Of a DNA stretch of 64,000 nt, positions 48,335 to 60,437 are shown one piece after another. The notes below the pieces were generated by a model, which worked only from the letters and a program-made list of their open reading frames with translations, did not search any database and was not told the DNA's origin. Position numbers and translations under genes: made by a program. The DNA is from Proteromonas lacertae (Eukaryota; Sar; Bigyra; Opalinata; Proteromonadidae), in assembly GCA_002245135.1 (NCBI GenBank), contig NGBS01000890.1:1-64000 (forward strand). The letters are read 5' to 3'. Within the stretch, counting starts at the first letter, position 1. Each line of letters begins with the position of its first letter.

Positions 48335-50445
48335 ATGAGTGAGCAAGATTTGAAAAACAAGATAAAGGAGGTATGATAGAATCTTTTATCTAATAGCTTG
48401 AGGAAGAGAAGAAGAACCTAAATAAAGGTAATTTCATTGTTTTTATAGTTTAGAACTTGATAAAACGAAGAAAACTCTTCAATCAACAGAGAAGGACTTG
48501 CAGAAAAAGACAAAAGAGATAAATACAAGTAAGAACAAAAGTGAAGTTTCAAAGTTATATAAGCAACTAATATCCTTTTTTTATATGTTAATGAATGAGA
48601 GATATGTAATGTAATTCTTTAATTTTTATAAGAAGAACTTCAGCAAGAAAATGAGCAATTAGTTCAACAAGTATAAAATATACTTATATCTGAATAGCTT
48701 CATAGTTTACAAGATTTAATTCGAAGTCAACCAGCTGAAGCGAGTAAAGAAGAAGAAGATACTGAATTAGCTGTGTTAAGAAAGACAGCCGAGAATGTAG
48801 AAGCTGAATTAACTCAACTACAAGGTCTGTATGCTGATGCTCAAATGAAAATATTCGATTATGAAAGTGAGATTGAGAGTTTAAAACAAGATGCAGAAAT
48901 AGTAGAAAAAGAACATAAAATAGAATTAGAAAAATTAAAAGATGAATTATCCAAATCTATTCCAGCAACTAATGCATCTGTAACATCATCATCAGTCCCT
49001 AATTCCGTCAATATAACCCCTTTAACACCTCCTCCAGCACCATCATTGAATAAAATGAATAGAGTTCAATCTGCGACAGTTGTAAGTACAGGAAACAAAG
49101 CAACAGATGAAAAGATCGCCTTATTACAAAGTCAAATAGCTTCTCAATTTGAGAGTATGGATGAAGCGGAAGCTAAACATCAAGATGAAGTAAAAGTATT
49201 AAATGATAATATCGAATTATGGAAAGAAAAGTATAACAAATGTCAATTAAAGATCGAAGAAGTGGAAAGAGAATTAAGTGAAGTAAAAGAAAATTGTATG
49301 GATTTCGAAACGAAATTAGAATTTGAGAATGAAAAGAATGAGAATTTACAAAAGCAAATCGAAGAATTAAAAGTGAAAGCTGATGCAAAAGCTAATAAAG
49401 AAGAAGTATATAAGAAAGGCTTGGAAGATTTAGAAGATAAGATTTATGAATTAAATAACAAGTTGAGTGAAGAAAAGAACAATCGTAGAGAAGCTGTAAA
49501 AGAAAAATTACAAATTGAAGAAGACATTGCAACTTATAAAAATAAGATTGAAGAAATGAATCAAGAAATTGAAGATGCACGTTTTGATAATGGAGTTTTA
49601 TTAAAGAAGAGTGTACAAATGATAAAAGACTTACAAAATGAAATGAAAAAGTTGAATAAATCAATCGAAAAATTAAAATCCGATCATAAAAAAGAAATTG
49701 AAAAAGTTAAAAGAGAATCATCTAATAGTAATTCAAATCAAGAAGATTCTCCGAAAAGAGAAAAGAAACGATTTGGTCGAGATAATAATAATAATAATAA
49801 TGATAATGGATCTGATAGTGCAATAGTAGAAAAACTAAACCAAATAACTCAAGAGAATTGTGATTATAAGATGAAGATAGAAAGTATGTCCAGTATAATC
49901 GAAAAATTAAAAGAACAGTTGAATAATAATAGTGGTGGAAATAGTGGAAATAATAATAGTATGAGAAGAGGATCATTTACATTTGCAGCTGGAGATGCAA
50001 TTACTGAAGGATTACAGCAGAAGATTAACGAATTACATGAAGAAATAACGAAATTGAAAAAAAATAATAATAAACTCAGTAGAGATATAGAAAAATATAA
50101 AATGAAAGCTGCTGTATCATTGGATAAAGAATCAAAAGATGTGATGAAGAGATTTGAAACTCAAATCAAAGATAATCAAAAATTGAAAGATAAATTAGAT
50201 GAGATATTTGAAAAATCGAAAATATTTAAAGATCGATGTGATATGTTGGCACAAGAGAATTTATATCTTTTTTTTTTACATTGAATATTTATGAGATTAA
50301 TTTCTTAATTTTATTTACTGCATTAGTGAAAGAGTTGAAAGGTCATGGAGTACATCGAGAGAGTATAGGTACAGCAGAGGGAATAACAATTGATATGGAG
50401 AATGTAGAAGAAGTGGATGAAACACCTCGATCTGATGGTGAATGA
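48335..50445 (+). CDS. Long coiled-coil protein with two minor-type introns
   Basis: The spliced product is about 630 residues and almost entirely heptad-like coiled coil, rich in Glu, Lys, Asn and Leu, for example EELKVKADAKANKEEVYKKG. Two short disordered inserts interrupt it (about 48965-49110, Ser/Pro/Ala; 49720-49810, Asn/Ser). Early exons are tiny: MSEQDLKNKIKE, then LEEEKKNLNKE, then a third ending KLYKQL. An ATATCC-type intron begins at 48570 and an AT-AC intron spans 50263-50318, joining MLAQENF to ALVKELKGHGVHRES. The C-terminus is acidic. No motor or other domain is seen; a structural role is likely but unproven. Confidence 0.78.
48570..48643 (+). other. Candidate U12-type intron with ATATCC donor
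   Basis: The donor ATATCCTTTTTT is an exact match to the AT-AC minor-intron consensus and is followed by a branch-like TTCTTTAAT. The acceptor is unresolved. An AG ending at 48643 keeps the frame (KLYKQL to QENEQL); an AC at 48638 is one base out of frame; ending at 48631 also keeps a good coiled-coil frame. Confidence 0.6.
50263..50318 (+). other. U12-type AT-AC intron in the coiled-coil gene
   Basis: The 56-nt intron starts ATATCTTTTT and ends ATTTAC, with TTTCTTAAT 10 nt upstream of the acceptor. Removal joins LAQENF to ALVKELK in frame and opens the reading frame to a natural stop at 50443-50445; retained, it stops within a few codons. Confidence 0.78.
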
Positions 50446-50649
50446 AAATGATGGTAATGGAATAAATAAATAATAATATTATATAAATATATATTATAAT
50501 TTGTATTATTATTGTCTTAATTGATTTGGCAATCGTTCAAATTGAGATAATTCAAAAAAGATTTTCAAGCCATTTTTATTTTGATTTGAGATCCTTTTGA
50601 TTATTTTTTGTTGATAAGACCTTATTTAAAACAGATTAAACCTTGAAGA

Positions 50650-52355
50650 ATGTTGAACAGTGATTTAAATGCATTACTTGGTGGTGAATATGAAGTATAT
50701 ACAGTAGTATTAATTTATGTTTAGTTTAGTAAAGATAGTATAATGTGTAATACGTTATTTCGCATTAAAAGAAAGGTCTCTGAAAGTAATATGATATTGA
50801 AAGTAGTGAAGACAGATGATTTAGAGAAAAAGAATGTGGAAAGTGTGGTTTATAAAATTCATACCATAAACAATCTAAATGAACGAACATTAATGAAATA
50901 TGAAATGATTGAGATGGTCAACAACAAATTAATTCGAATACAACCAGAAATGAGAGTAAGTCTTGATAGAATTTATCCTTTGAAATACTTTAAAGAAAGT
51001 GATTCATTTGTAGTGTTGGGTGATATATGTCAGTGCTTGAAAATCTTTGATAATTATAAAACAATTCACAGTGATTTAAAACCATCCAATATCTTTCTAA
51101 ATGAAGATGGTGGAGTGATAGTAAATGATTATCTAAATAATCTGTTGTATAAAGGAAGAGAAGAAAAACAAGGTTTAACAAAAGACAATTTTTGTTTTGT
51201 TTGTATTGATGAATTATTAGGAAAAGAATTAGATATTTCAAGTGATATTTGGAATTTTGGTTTAGTGTTTTATTACATAAAAAGTGGAAAATATGCATTT
51301 GTTGGTTCAAATACATCTGAAACACTATTAAATATTTTGAGTACAGATTATATTCCATTAGAATGTGAGAATAATAAAGAGTTGAACTCCCTTATAGGTA
51401 AAATACTATGCCAAGAAAAGAAAGATAGGTTGAAATTAAATGAATTAATTATTGAAATGAAAAGTATAATTACTATATATTATAGTATAGAATTCAATAA
51501 ATCAGAAGTTCAGTCAGATAGAAATATAATACATAAAGAATTTTCAGTAATAGGAGAGATAAAAATTGATGAAAATTTGAGTATAAATGATATAAATATG
51601 ATTTAATATAGAGAATAATATCGATTTTGTTATTGACAAATGCAAAAAAGATAATGGAAATATATTAAAATTTTGGAATTGTATAAATATTGTTATTCAA
51701 ATGTAGTTAATATGGGAGATGAAGGAGTAAAGTATTTGTGTTCTAGATTAAATAGAATGAATAATATAACCTTAATTGATTTGGAAAGTATAAATAAATA
51801 AAGAATAATATTTAGGTAATAATATAAGTTCAATTGGGTTAAATATATTTTCAGAATGTTTAAAATTCTTTCCAAACTTAGAAGGGTTGAATCTATGTGA
51901 CAATCAAATTGGAGAGGAGAAAAAATCATTATTATCAATTTTTCAAGGATGGTTAGGATATAATACAAATGGTGATAATTTAAAAGCATTTTCAGAAAAT
52001 CTGTATAATATTCCAAAGTTAAAGAATTTGGGATTAGATGGTATTTATTATCTTTATTATTAATTAGGATGTAAATTAGGAGATAGTGATATAAAATATC
52101 TAACTTCACATTTTAAAGATATTCATCGTTTAGAAGTATTATCACTTTCTTGTATTAATGAATTTATATGTATTTTGTATAGTAAATAGAATAAGTGATG
52201 ATGGAGTGAAGTATTTGTGTGGAAATATTACTGAAATATCAAAATTAGAGATATTATGGTTGTATGGGAATGTAATAAGTGATAAAGGAGGAGAAATTCT
52301 CACACAGAATCTTTATAAATGTAAGAAGTTAAAGGAATTAATGATAAATATTTAA
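50650..52355 (+). CDS. Kinase-like protein with C-terminal LRR repeats, copy 2
   Basis: This paralog of the 29-31 kb gene lies on the opposite strand. The first exon MLNSDLNALLGGEYE joins a kinase-like domain with HSDLKPSNIFL (HRD changed to HSD), NDYLNN (DFG changed to DYL), a conserved IDELLGKELDISSDIWNFG segment, and no Gly-rich loop. LRRs follow (NITLIDLESNNISSIG, NLEGLNLCDNQIGEE, NRISDDGVKYLCGNI, LEILWLYGNVISDKG), split by introns of about 27-32 nt. It ends at KKLKELMINI and lacks the conserved NYEEFK...HPNKK tail of copy 1. A frame break near 51603 falls between the kinase and LRR parts. Confidence 0.75.
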
Positions 52356-52767
52356 AGGTAAAAGGTTAATAATATTATTATATTTATTTATTATTAATTA
52401 ATTTGTTTTAAATTGTTTTTTATTTTATTCAAAATAGATAATCAAGCTATCTCCATTTAGCAACATATATTGTGATAATTATTAAGTCTATTTTATGAGA
52501 TTTTTAAAATATATTCATAATAATAATCTATAATGATGAAGATGTTATTGATTATAGTTAAATATAATGTATGAATGTTTTATACGCCTTTAATAATGAT
52601 ATTTAAAGAGTAAAACAAAGAAAGCAAAATATTATAGAGAAATGATACTATTAGAGCCTCACATATATTTTATATGCTTTTTTTATTTAACTTAGCCTCA
52701 GTTAAAAAGTAACGATTTTATTTTTATTTTATTTTTCTTCTTCTATAAAGCATATATAATATTAAAA
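52356..52767. other. Intergenic, no gene seen
   Basis: About 410 nt of AT-rich sequence between two + strand genes. It has T-rich tracts near 52670-52740 just upstream of the next start, which may be promoter-associated. Nothing else was recognised. Confidence 0.5.
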
Positions 52768-53387
52768 ATGTCTTCAAGATTAGCGTATGACCAAATATTT
52801 ATAAATATTTATAGCGATACTGGAAGACGTGTAACTAGAATCGTATTGACTTAGTAGACTATTTAACATATAGAAAAATTCATTGGAAGATTCTCCATAT
52901 ATTGATGATTTAGTAGCCGAAAAAGAACAATTCTATAGTGTATCTATGAAAATGTTGTTAATTATTATAGGAAAGCACAGTTCGATTAGCTGCTGAAGAT
53001 AATCAATGGCAAAATCTAAAAAGAAGAAAAGAAAAAGTAAAAAATGATGTAGTTTTAGAAACATTGGCAGAACCAGACGATGTAGATATGTTGAGAGAGC
53101 AGAAACGATATTTATTACTAGAAGAAAAGCGAATTAAAGCATTAATAGATTATGAAAAAGCTTTGGCATATCAAAAACAAGAACATTATGAAGCAATCAA
53201 TGCAGAGAAGCATAGACGAGAAGATAAATTAAGAGAACAGCGAAACATGAAGTTAAAGAAAGCAGCTGAGAATAAGAAATTAAGACAGGAAATATTGAGA
53301 GAAAGATTAGCTGTTAAAGAAGATAATCCATTTGTATTAAGAACTGGAAAAGGTGTAATTGGTCCATTAGGAGGACATTTAGGTTAA
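52768..53387 (+). CDS. Small basic coiled-coil protein, unknown function
   Basis: Three exons give about 180 residues. A first exon (MSSRLAYDQIF...) and a short second exon lead into a continuous charged helix (ESTVRLAAEDNQWQNLKRRK, LREQKRYLLLEEKRIKALID, EKHRREDKLREQRN). It ends with a conserved-looking non-helical tail (DNPFVLRTGKGVIGPLGGHLG). The composition recalls small axonemal microtubule inner proteins of flagellated cells, but I cannot match a named family. Introns are about 43 and 33 nt. The Gly-rich C-terminus is the most distinctive part for a search. Confidence 0.65.
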
Positions 53388-53518
53388 ATATATATGAATA
53401 TAGCTGTGTAAAATAAATAATATAAAAAATTAGTCGTTTAATTTCTCATTTACCTATTTTTTTAACAAATAAAACAACAATAACAACAATTAATAATAAC
53501 GATATTAATAGTTAGTCT

Positions 53519-55378
53519 CTATACCATAGTATCAATAGTAATTGAAGGTAATACTTTCTTTGCTTCAACAAGTAGTCTATTTGATTGTTGAATATCACCT
53601 TTATCTCTCAAATAAGTATAATACCTTAACCATCCTTCTGGTACATTATTACACTTTTTAATATACAAATTAAACAATTTCTCAATCTTTTCATCATTTC
53701 TGTCTATATTTGATAATAATACGGTTATATATAGTGAAAATAAATTAGGTGAATATAAGGAAGGCAATGAATATGATATTATTTCATCCAATGCTTGTTG
53801 AGTCATATTATTTCCACCAATCATATTACACCATTCTAAAAATATTGGAACAATAAAATCAGGTTGTTTTACATTCATTAATAATTTAATAAAATATTTA
53901 TATATAATATTGTTATTTGATTCGTTGTTAAATTGTTTTATTAAATAACAACATATAGATTTTTGATAGTTTATATCATCTTTATAATTCTCAAATATTG
54001 TATTATATACAGCTAATATCTCATTTAATGGTTTATTTTGTTTTTGTAATAGTGAAATATATATTATATGAATTGATAAATCACTCTTTTCTGAATAAAA
54101 TGATAAGATATAATTCAATGCTTCTATTTATAATATAATATAATATATATATATTAAATATAAATACTTTCATAATCATTACATTCATTTATTAGATAAT
54201 ATAGATAACTGCATTTCAAATTATTATCATTCTCAATTTCATTTAATGCTGTTTCATATATTTCATTTATTTCTTTATTGTAATATTGAATCATTTTTTG
54301 TTATTCTGAACAACTGATAATGTCTTTAAAGTTTTTAAAAATGATATATAATATGAATATAAAAATGGTATATCCTATATATAATAATAATATAGATAAC
54401 TATACACTCAATTTTGATGTATATAAATCAACACATTCTTTGATATCTTTACTGTTTATTGATGAATTATGATGATATTTCCACATATATTGTATAGATT
54501 CAGATATACATTCAGGATATATATTAAATGGTGAATTATTCAATAAATAATCAGATATATAATCAGCTACTTCTGTTGCTTTCATTTCAACAGCTATTTT
54601 AAGTGTTTTTAATACAAACTTGGAATTAATGTTGAATATTTTTGAACCTTCTTCAAACACAACTTTGGGGATTTCACCACTGAAAAACTCTTTATTTTCA
54701 TCTTCTCCTTCTTCTTTTAATCCTAATATTTTTCTTCTTTCTTTTGTTTTGTGAATATATATTAATTCCATTCGAAAATATTCAACATATAAATACACAC
54801 TGTTTGAATTAATTCTTATGCTATTTTGTATGACTGTTCTTGCTGTTGTAATATTTCCATTCTCCATTGCCCACATTACTGCTTTTACTACGATGCTTTC
54901 ATTCCTTGGATGGATTGATAAGAATCTAAAGAATTATAATCTTTAAAAGGAGTATACGATGAAAAAACTGCTTCTATTGTTTTTATTCTATTTACAGATT
55001 TACAGTATTCTATATATTGATCCCATAAATCAAGATCATCGTGTAGAATTGTTGTTGCTCTTTGATATATGAATAATATTCTGGATATTATAGCATTATC
55101 TGATTTTAATGGGTTATCTACAGCGGCTTTCAGTTTCCTCATTTTTCGAAGCTTCTCTAGTTTCTTTTCATATTCAATTGCAGAGGTAAAGTCACTTTTA
55201 TTAGGTGGCCGTCTTAAAAACTTGAACTCAAAATCTCTGCGTCTTTTAATGATGGAATTTATTTCATTCTAAACAAGAATCTCAAAAGAAACAATACTTT
55301 AGTAAATATATGATGAGTTTCATATTCATCCAGAGATGCACTCATCTTTTCAAGAATTGGCTGAACTTTATCTCCCAT
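53519..55378 (-). CDS. UTP6: UTP6, U3 snoRNP component with HAT repeats
   Basis: UTP6 is a nucleolar small-subunit processome protein needed for 18S rRNA processing. It starts MGDKVQPILEKMSASLDEYE, followed by the family's RRRDFEFKFLRRPP motif, then HAT-type helices (ISRILFIYQRATTILHDDLD, WAMENGNITTARTVIQNSIR, YVEYFRMELIYIHKTKER) continuing to the C-terminus. Introns lie near 55270-55296, 54372-54407 and 54127-54170. Two frame breaks are needed: one near 54890 (one base short between MKAS and VVKAVMW) and one near 54295 in a run of six A residues. Length, about 590 residues, is normal for the family. Confidence 0.88.
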
Positions 55379-55496
55379 AGTCGTAGAGAAAACAAATAAA
55401 ATGTAATGAGGTAAAGTTCAAAATGTTGACACGTATTAGGTAAAATTACACGACTTTCTGTAATTTCCTTTTTCTCTTCATTTTCAAAACATATCA

Positions 55497-56254
55497 ATGT
55501 ACACTGCTATTGTAGCTTCTCTTTGTGTAGGAACATCATGGTTATTGGCTTTAAGCTCAATGTATTATACATTTTTTATAAAACATTAATTTGTAGTCCA
55601 ACAGCTCGATTCTTTTATAGAACCAAAACAACAGGGAAATACTCATCATTCCCATTCATTGCAATGTTCTTCAATTGCACCATTGCTTCAATATATGGAA
55701 TTTTAATTGATGATCTACCTCTCTTAATTACAAATTATCCATGTGCAATTATCTCAATTATTTATATGATGATGTATTGGAAGTATGCAGATGCAAAACC
55801 AAGAATAAAGTCAATCACTGTTGCATTTACTGCTTTAGCTGTTGTAGTAGGTCTTGGAGTACTTGCTGCATATATTCCAAAAGCATCAAGAGAAATGATG
55901 TTTGGTATAATCATGTGTTGTACTGGTATTATTATGTATGGTTCACCTTTGATTAAAATGTATGAAGTTATTCGTACAAGAACAACTAATGGAATGCCAT
56001 TCTATTTCAGTGTAGCTGATTTTATTTGCACTACAGTATGGATGATTTATGGAATTATGGTTATGAACATATTTATTATCATTCCAAATTCCATTGGCGC
56101 ATTATTGTCACTTATTCAATTGTCATTATTCACTTTATTTGGATCAAGATTGCATTTGATTGATTATCTTCCTCAATATCATTATCACAAAACTCCTTCA
56201 GGTCAACCGCTTGTAATCCCACCTAAAGCTACCGTTATAAAAGTAGAACATTAA
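55497..56254 (+). CDS. SWEET sugar transporter (MtN3/saliva family)
   Basis: The product is a seven-helix bidirectional sugar facilitator built from two MtN3 units of three helices. Visible motifs: the first helix region (VASLCVGTSWLLALSSMYY), SPTARFFYRTKTTGKYSSFPFIAMFFNC (family form: SP....I...KSTG..S..PF), a second-unit counterpart SPLIKMYEVIRTRTTNGMPFYFSVADFICTTVWMIYG, and a last helix IIIPNSIGALLSLIQLSLF. It ends in a short cytosolic tail. A frame break near 55580 lies in a run of six T residues; the start at 55497 gives the first helix. Length about 250 residues fits. Substrate (hexose or sucrose) cannot be assigned. Confidence 0.87.
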
Positions 56255-56429
56255 AATCTTTTAGTTTCTTTTTCATTGTTTGTTGTTTTATAAATCAAAT
56301 ATAGCATCTCCATATAATAATTTATTACATAAATAATAGAAGATTTCTTGAGTAAAACACAGTTTTTGTCAGTTTTTCAAATCTATTTTGAATTAAAATC
56401 TATTTTGAAAAATATCACACATCTTTGAA

Positions 56430-58701
56430 ATGTCAGTCTGGGTTATTATATTAATACTACTAATAATCGTCATTGGAATTGTATGACTATATTTATTACA
56501 TTGTTTGTTTTATTGTTTTGTTATAGGTTGCTATTTGTTTATATTGTCGTTGGAGACTGAAAATAAGGGCAGGATTGGATGAACCACTTCTTCCGACTAA
56601 AAGCAATTCAGGTAGAATAGATGTATAGTGAATAATATTATTCCTTAGTGGTTTGATTCAATCTTAGATAAAGAAGTCGGTTTCAAATCTCTGCAAGATC
56701 ATTATGCATATGTACCTTTCACCACTGAGTATATTTTTATATATTTATCTCATTCAACATAAATAGTGATAAAAAGTTATATTGGTTAATAGCACAAGAT
56801 CAAATGTATTATTACTGTGCACAGAATCTATTGGATCAAATCACACTGCCCAATCAGACCATCTATTATGATCTAAAATCATCAGCATCAGAGCTATTCC
56901 TCCGTTCGATCAGATTATTCTGTGATGATACATTGATCACCGATTATTCAATCATTTCCCTACCAAAACTACTGAGATCTCCCTTATGGGAATGTTACTT
57001 AACAACAGTAATAAAACACAAACCAAATAAATCATTGAAGATTAAAAGTAATATGGATTTATTATCTGAAGATTTAACACGTTCTAAGAGTACACAAGAC
57101 AAGAAGAGTTTAGTTAAAGAGATAATTGAAGGTTGGGCTAATGATTATCCTCATTTTCAATATACACAAGGTATGGATTTATTAGCAACTGTTGTGTTAG
57201 AAGCATTTGAGAATTATATGCCAAAAGCAAAGAAGTTCTTTTATATCTTTTTTTTTAAGTTGAAATTCAAAATTTGTTCGATTTTCCTTAATTTTTTTTG
57301 TAAATTCCATATTAACGTATTATCTACCATGCGCATTTATTCCACACGATAATACCTACTTAATAAACAGATTTAGAAGTCTAATTACACTGTTACATTA
57401 TCATGATCCATTATTATACAAGTATCTGAAGGATATGGATATATCTGCTCCATTGTACGCTATACCGTGGTTTATGACAATCTATTCAGATTGTTTATCA
57501 ATTAATAATACAATGCATTTGTTTGATATATTATTATCACTTAAAGATCCTCTCTTCCCAGTCTTTTTCGGTGTTTCTACATTGGTTTTACATCGTAATA
57601 AATTAATGACTGTATATTATATATATATATATATATATATATTATTTAAAATAGTTCAGTTTTGATAGAACAATGTTATATTTTACAGAATTAAATCAAA
57701 AGATTTTAGATCAACAATTTACACAAACCTTGAATTTTTCATTACAACTATATAGAACAGTATATTTATTTATTTTTTTTAATAATAGACTCCTCGTTCA
57801 TTCATTGAGAGTTTAACCAATGAAGCTTCATCACTGTATGAACAATTGAAATCCGCAGAGAATACAGTAATTCAAAGTCCACAAACACCAGATTCAACAG
57901 ATGAAATAGGTACTGAATTTGATGATGAGATATATTATATAACACCATTTGTTACACGTGAAGAAGTAATGAAATTGAAAAGAGAAGGTAAAGATATTGT
58001 TGTGTTTGATGTATATATAATTATTAATTTAATTTAATTATTTGTTATTATAGTTGAGAGATTGTATTGAAGAAGAGTTTGAATTATTAAGTAAATCGTT
58101 AGTTGGTATTGATACACATCATGTATTTATTTATAAATATTTATTATTATTATTATTATTATTATAGTTGCCTTATACAATATTCGTTCCTTCACAACAA
58201 CAAAAACAACAAAATTATGAAAATTATAAACTTCAATTAGATGTATGTGAAGAAATAGAAACTAATAGAACACAACATCAAAATGCTAATAATGCTAATA
58301 ATGCTAATAATAATAGTAATGTCCCTTCTATTCTACAAAGGTTTACTCGTACTATAAGTAGTGGAAGTAATGACTTAGGTGGAGGTGGAAATGGTGGTGG
58401 AAATAATGCCATTGTCAATTTCTTCGCTGGAATTGTTGATTTCGGTAAGAAAGGTGATATGTTAGTGGAAATAATGAAGGAAAAGAGTAATTGTATTGGT
58501 GATGTAGATATTAAAGATATTAAAACGTTGAAGAAGTATTTGAGGTATTATAATGTGTTGATTATTGATTCATCGTATATATATTATATTATGATTATAT
58601 GATTTTATTTTTTAAATAGTGTACAAAGAGATATTATTGATAATATTGTGAAGATGTTTCATCGCAATGCATTTAATAGAATTTTAGTGTATCAGCTGTA
58701 A
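56430..58701 (+). CDS. TBC-domain protein with C-terminal rhodanese domain (TBCK-like, no kinase)
   Basis: The protein starts with a membrane helix (VWVIILILLIIVIGIVAICLYC) and a short linker, then a Rab-GAP TBC domain of the TBCK type (YTQGMDLLATVVLEAF, LITLLHYHDPLLYKYLKDMDISAPLYAIPWFMTIYSD, PLFPVFFGVSTLVL). It ends with a rhodanese-like domain (FVTREEVMKLKREGKDIVVFD..RD, closing NVLIIDSSVQRDI and ILVYQL). The rhodanese active-site Cys is not evident. TBCK has a kinase domain before the TBC; here it is replaced by a membrane anchor. Most introns are GT-AG with TA or TTA repeats. A candidate minor intron starts at 57243 and its acceptor is unresolved. Asn- and Gly-rich inserts lie in the rhodanese part. 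Confidence 0.78.
57243..57316 (+). other. Candidate U12-type intron in the TBC-rhodanese gene
   Basis: The donor ATATCTTTTT at 57243 is identical to that of the PAN2 intron. TTTTCCTTAAT at 57282-57292 is the best branch-site match in the window. The proposed AC acceptor at 57315-57316 is 25 nt from the branch A and leaves the frame one base out, so either the acceptor differs or a T is missing in the exon. Confidence 0.5.
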
Positions 58702-58816
58702 AAACTGGAATTCTATTAGTTTATTTAATTTTTCACTTATATTTTTGTTATTTTAATATGGGCATAATAGATAAAACCAAAGAATATATATATATGTATG
58801 TAATTATAAATTAAGC

Positions 58817-60189
58817 TTAATTGTTGAGAGAAGCGAAGAGATTGTTGTGATACTGTTGTACATTCTCTATAAGACTTTCAAATTCTTTTACTCTGCTTTC
58901 TATTTCATTTTGATGCTGTAAATTCATATCTTCCAACTATTCATATTATATATATATATATATATTATACATTTTTATTGAGTATTGCAATAGCATTCTC
59001 AAGTTTATTAATCTTTATTTCATTCTCATCAGATATACTCTTCATAGTGTTGTATCTTTCATTCACTTTCTCTAATTCAATTATTCTCTTTTGTCTTTCT
59101 TCTTTTCCACTTTTTCTCATTTCATTCAAATTCTCAGATTTTATTTTAATAGCTCTTTCTAATCTTTTCTTTTCATTTTCAAAATTTTTATTTTCTTTTT
59201 CACATTCTTCTATTTCATCCTGTTTTGATTGGATTAATTCAGACACTCTTGTAGCTTCGGATCCTTGCTCTTTAATATCTTTTAATGTTTTTACTAGCAT
59301 TTCAATCTCTTTACTATTTTTAATTATGGAAGAATTCACTCCTTTTATCATTGTTACTTCTTTTTCTATTTCTCTTGCTTCAGATCTGGCTATTCCAACT
59401 TTATTTTGCATTAAATCCATTTCTTCATTTAATTTTTCAGGATTTGATATTATATTACTTCTTAATTCTTCTATTTCATGTTCATAGTCATTTACTTCTT
59501 TTTTTAATTCTTCTAATGAATTTTTCTTTATTTCTATATTCTTTTCTATTCCATGTTTTTTGTTTTTCATTTTTGGAACTTCACTTTGATATTGATTTAA
59601 TGAATCTTCTGTTTCCTTAATCTGTGTTTCTAAACTACTAATTTCTTTTCTTTCTGATTGTTTCTGAGTTTCTGCTTCCTGAACTTTTTCTATTAATTCT
59701 TTTGATTCTTTAAAACACTTTTCTTTTTGTGAATTAATATTGAATATTTCTTCTACTCTATCTGCAAATACACTACTTTTTTCATCATAATATTTTAAGA
59801 AGTTTATAATTGCACTTAACTGAATAATTAATCTCTTTGATTCTGGATTTATTAAATCAAGCATTGAAAAATCTTTGATTCCAACAATACGCATAAATTT
59901 AAAACTATACGAATGAAAATAATTTAATATACATTTTTGAATGAAATCTAGCTTGAGGAATTGCAGCTTTATGATCTTGACCATCATTTGCTAGTATTCC
60001 TAACCCAGAAAATTCTATATTATCTTCTTCTTGATCAGGATCTATACTCTGTATTATTGTTTTAAATATTTTTTCAACATATATTTGTTTTGGACTTTCA
60101 ATCACACTTCTATCCAAATCAGGTATAGTTTCTTGATAGCTTCTAACTATCTCATCTATTGAAAGAACTGGAAATAATAATCTTGGCAT
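58817..60189 (-). CDS. NUF2: NUF2, kinetochore NDC80-complex subunit
   Basis: NUF2 pairs with NDC80 to attach kinetochores to microtubules. The N-terminus MPRLLFPVLSIDEIVRSYQ begins a calponin-homology-like head. A 27-nt intron then joins the segment IFKFMRIVGIKDFSMLDLINPESKRLIIQLSAIINFLKYYDEK, the NUF2 signature. The remaining ~290 residues are coiled coil, ending after a second intron (near 58938-58970, with a TA repeat) at ENVQQYHNNLFASLNN. Total length about 460 residues matches the family. No frame break was needed. Confidence 0.9.
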
Positions 60190-60437
60190 TTTAATGCTAT
60201 AAATTCAATTTTAAATTTGAATTTTTTTAAAACTGTCATATTTCAAATTTATTATGAACTTCTTAAATAAAAAGAATATGATTATTCTGTTTACACAGAT
60301 AAATTATACAAGTACCAAAGCATAGTTATGTACTATTATTTATTTAATAGTATGATAGCCTAAAATATTTTAAAAATTTTTGTTTCAGTTATATAATTAT
60401 TTCAGTTACAAGTTTTTTTGTTTAATCACTATTGAAA

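Noticed and set aside
57610..57656. Long TA dinucleotide tract as a possible replication or matrix element
   Set aside because: It lies within a normal intron; similar TA tracts fill many introns here.
58978..59620. Two + strand frames of 89 and 169 residues rich in Ser, Phe, Leu
   Set aside because: They are the antisense of the NUF2 coiled coil, where Glu/Lys-rich coding gives long open Ser/Phe/Leu frames.
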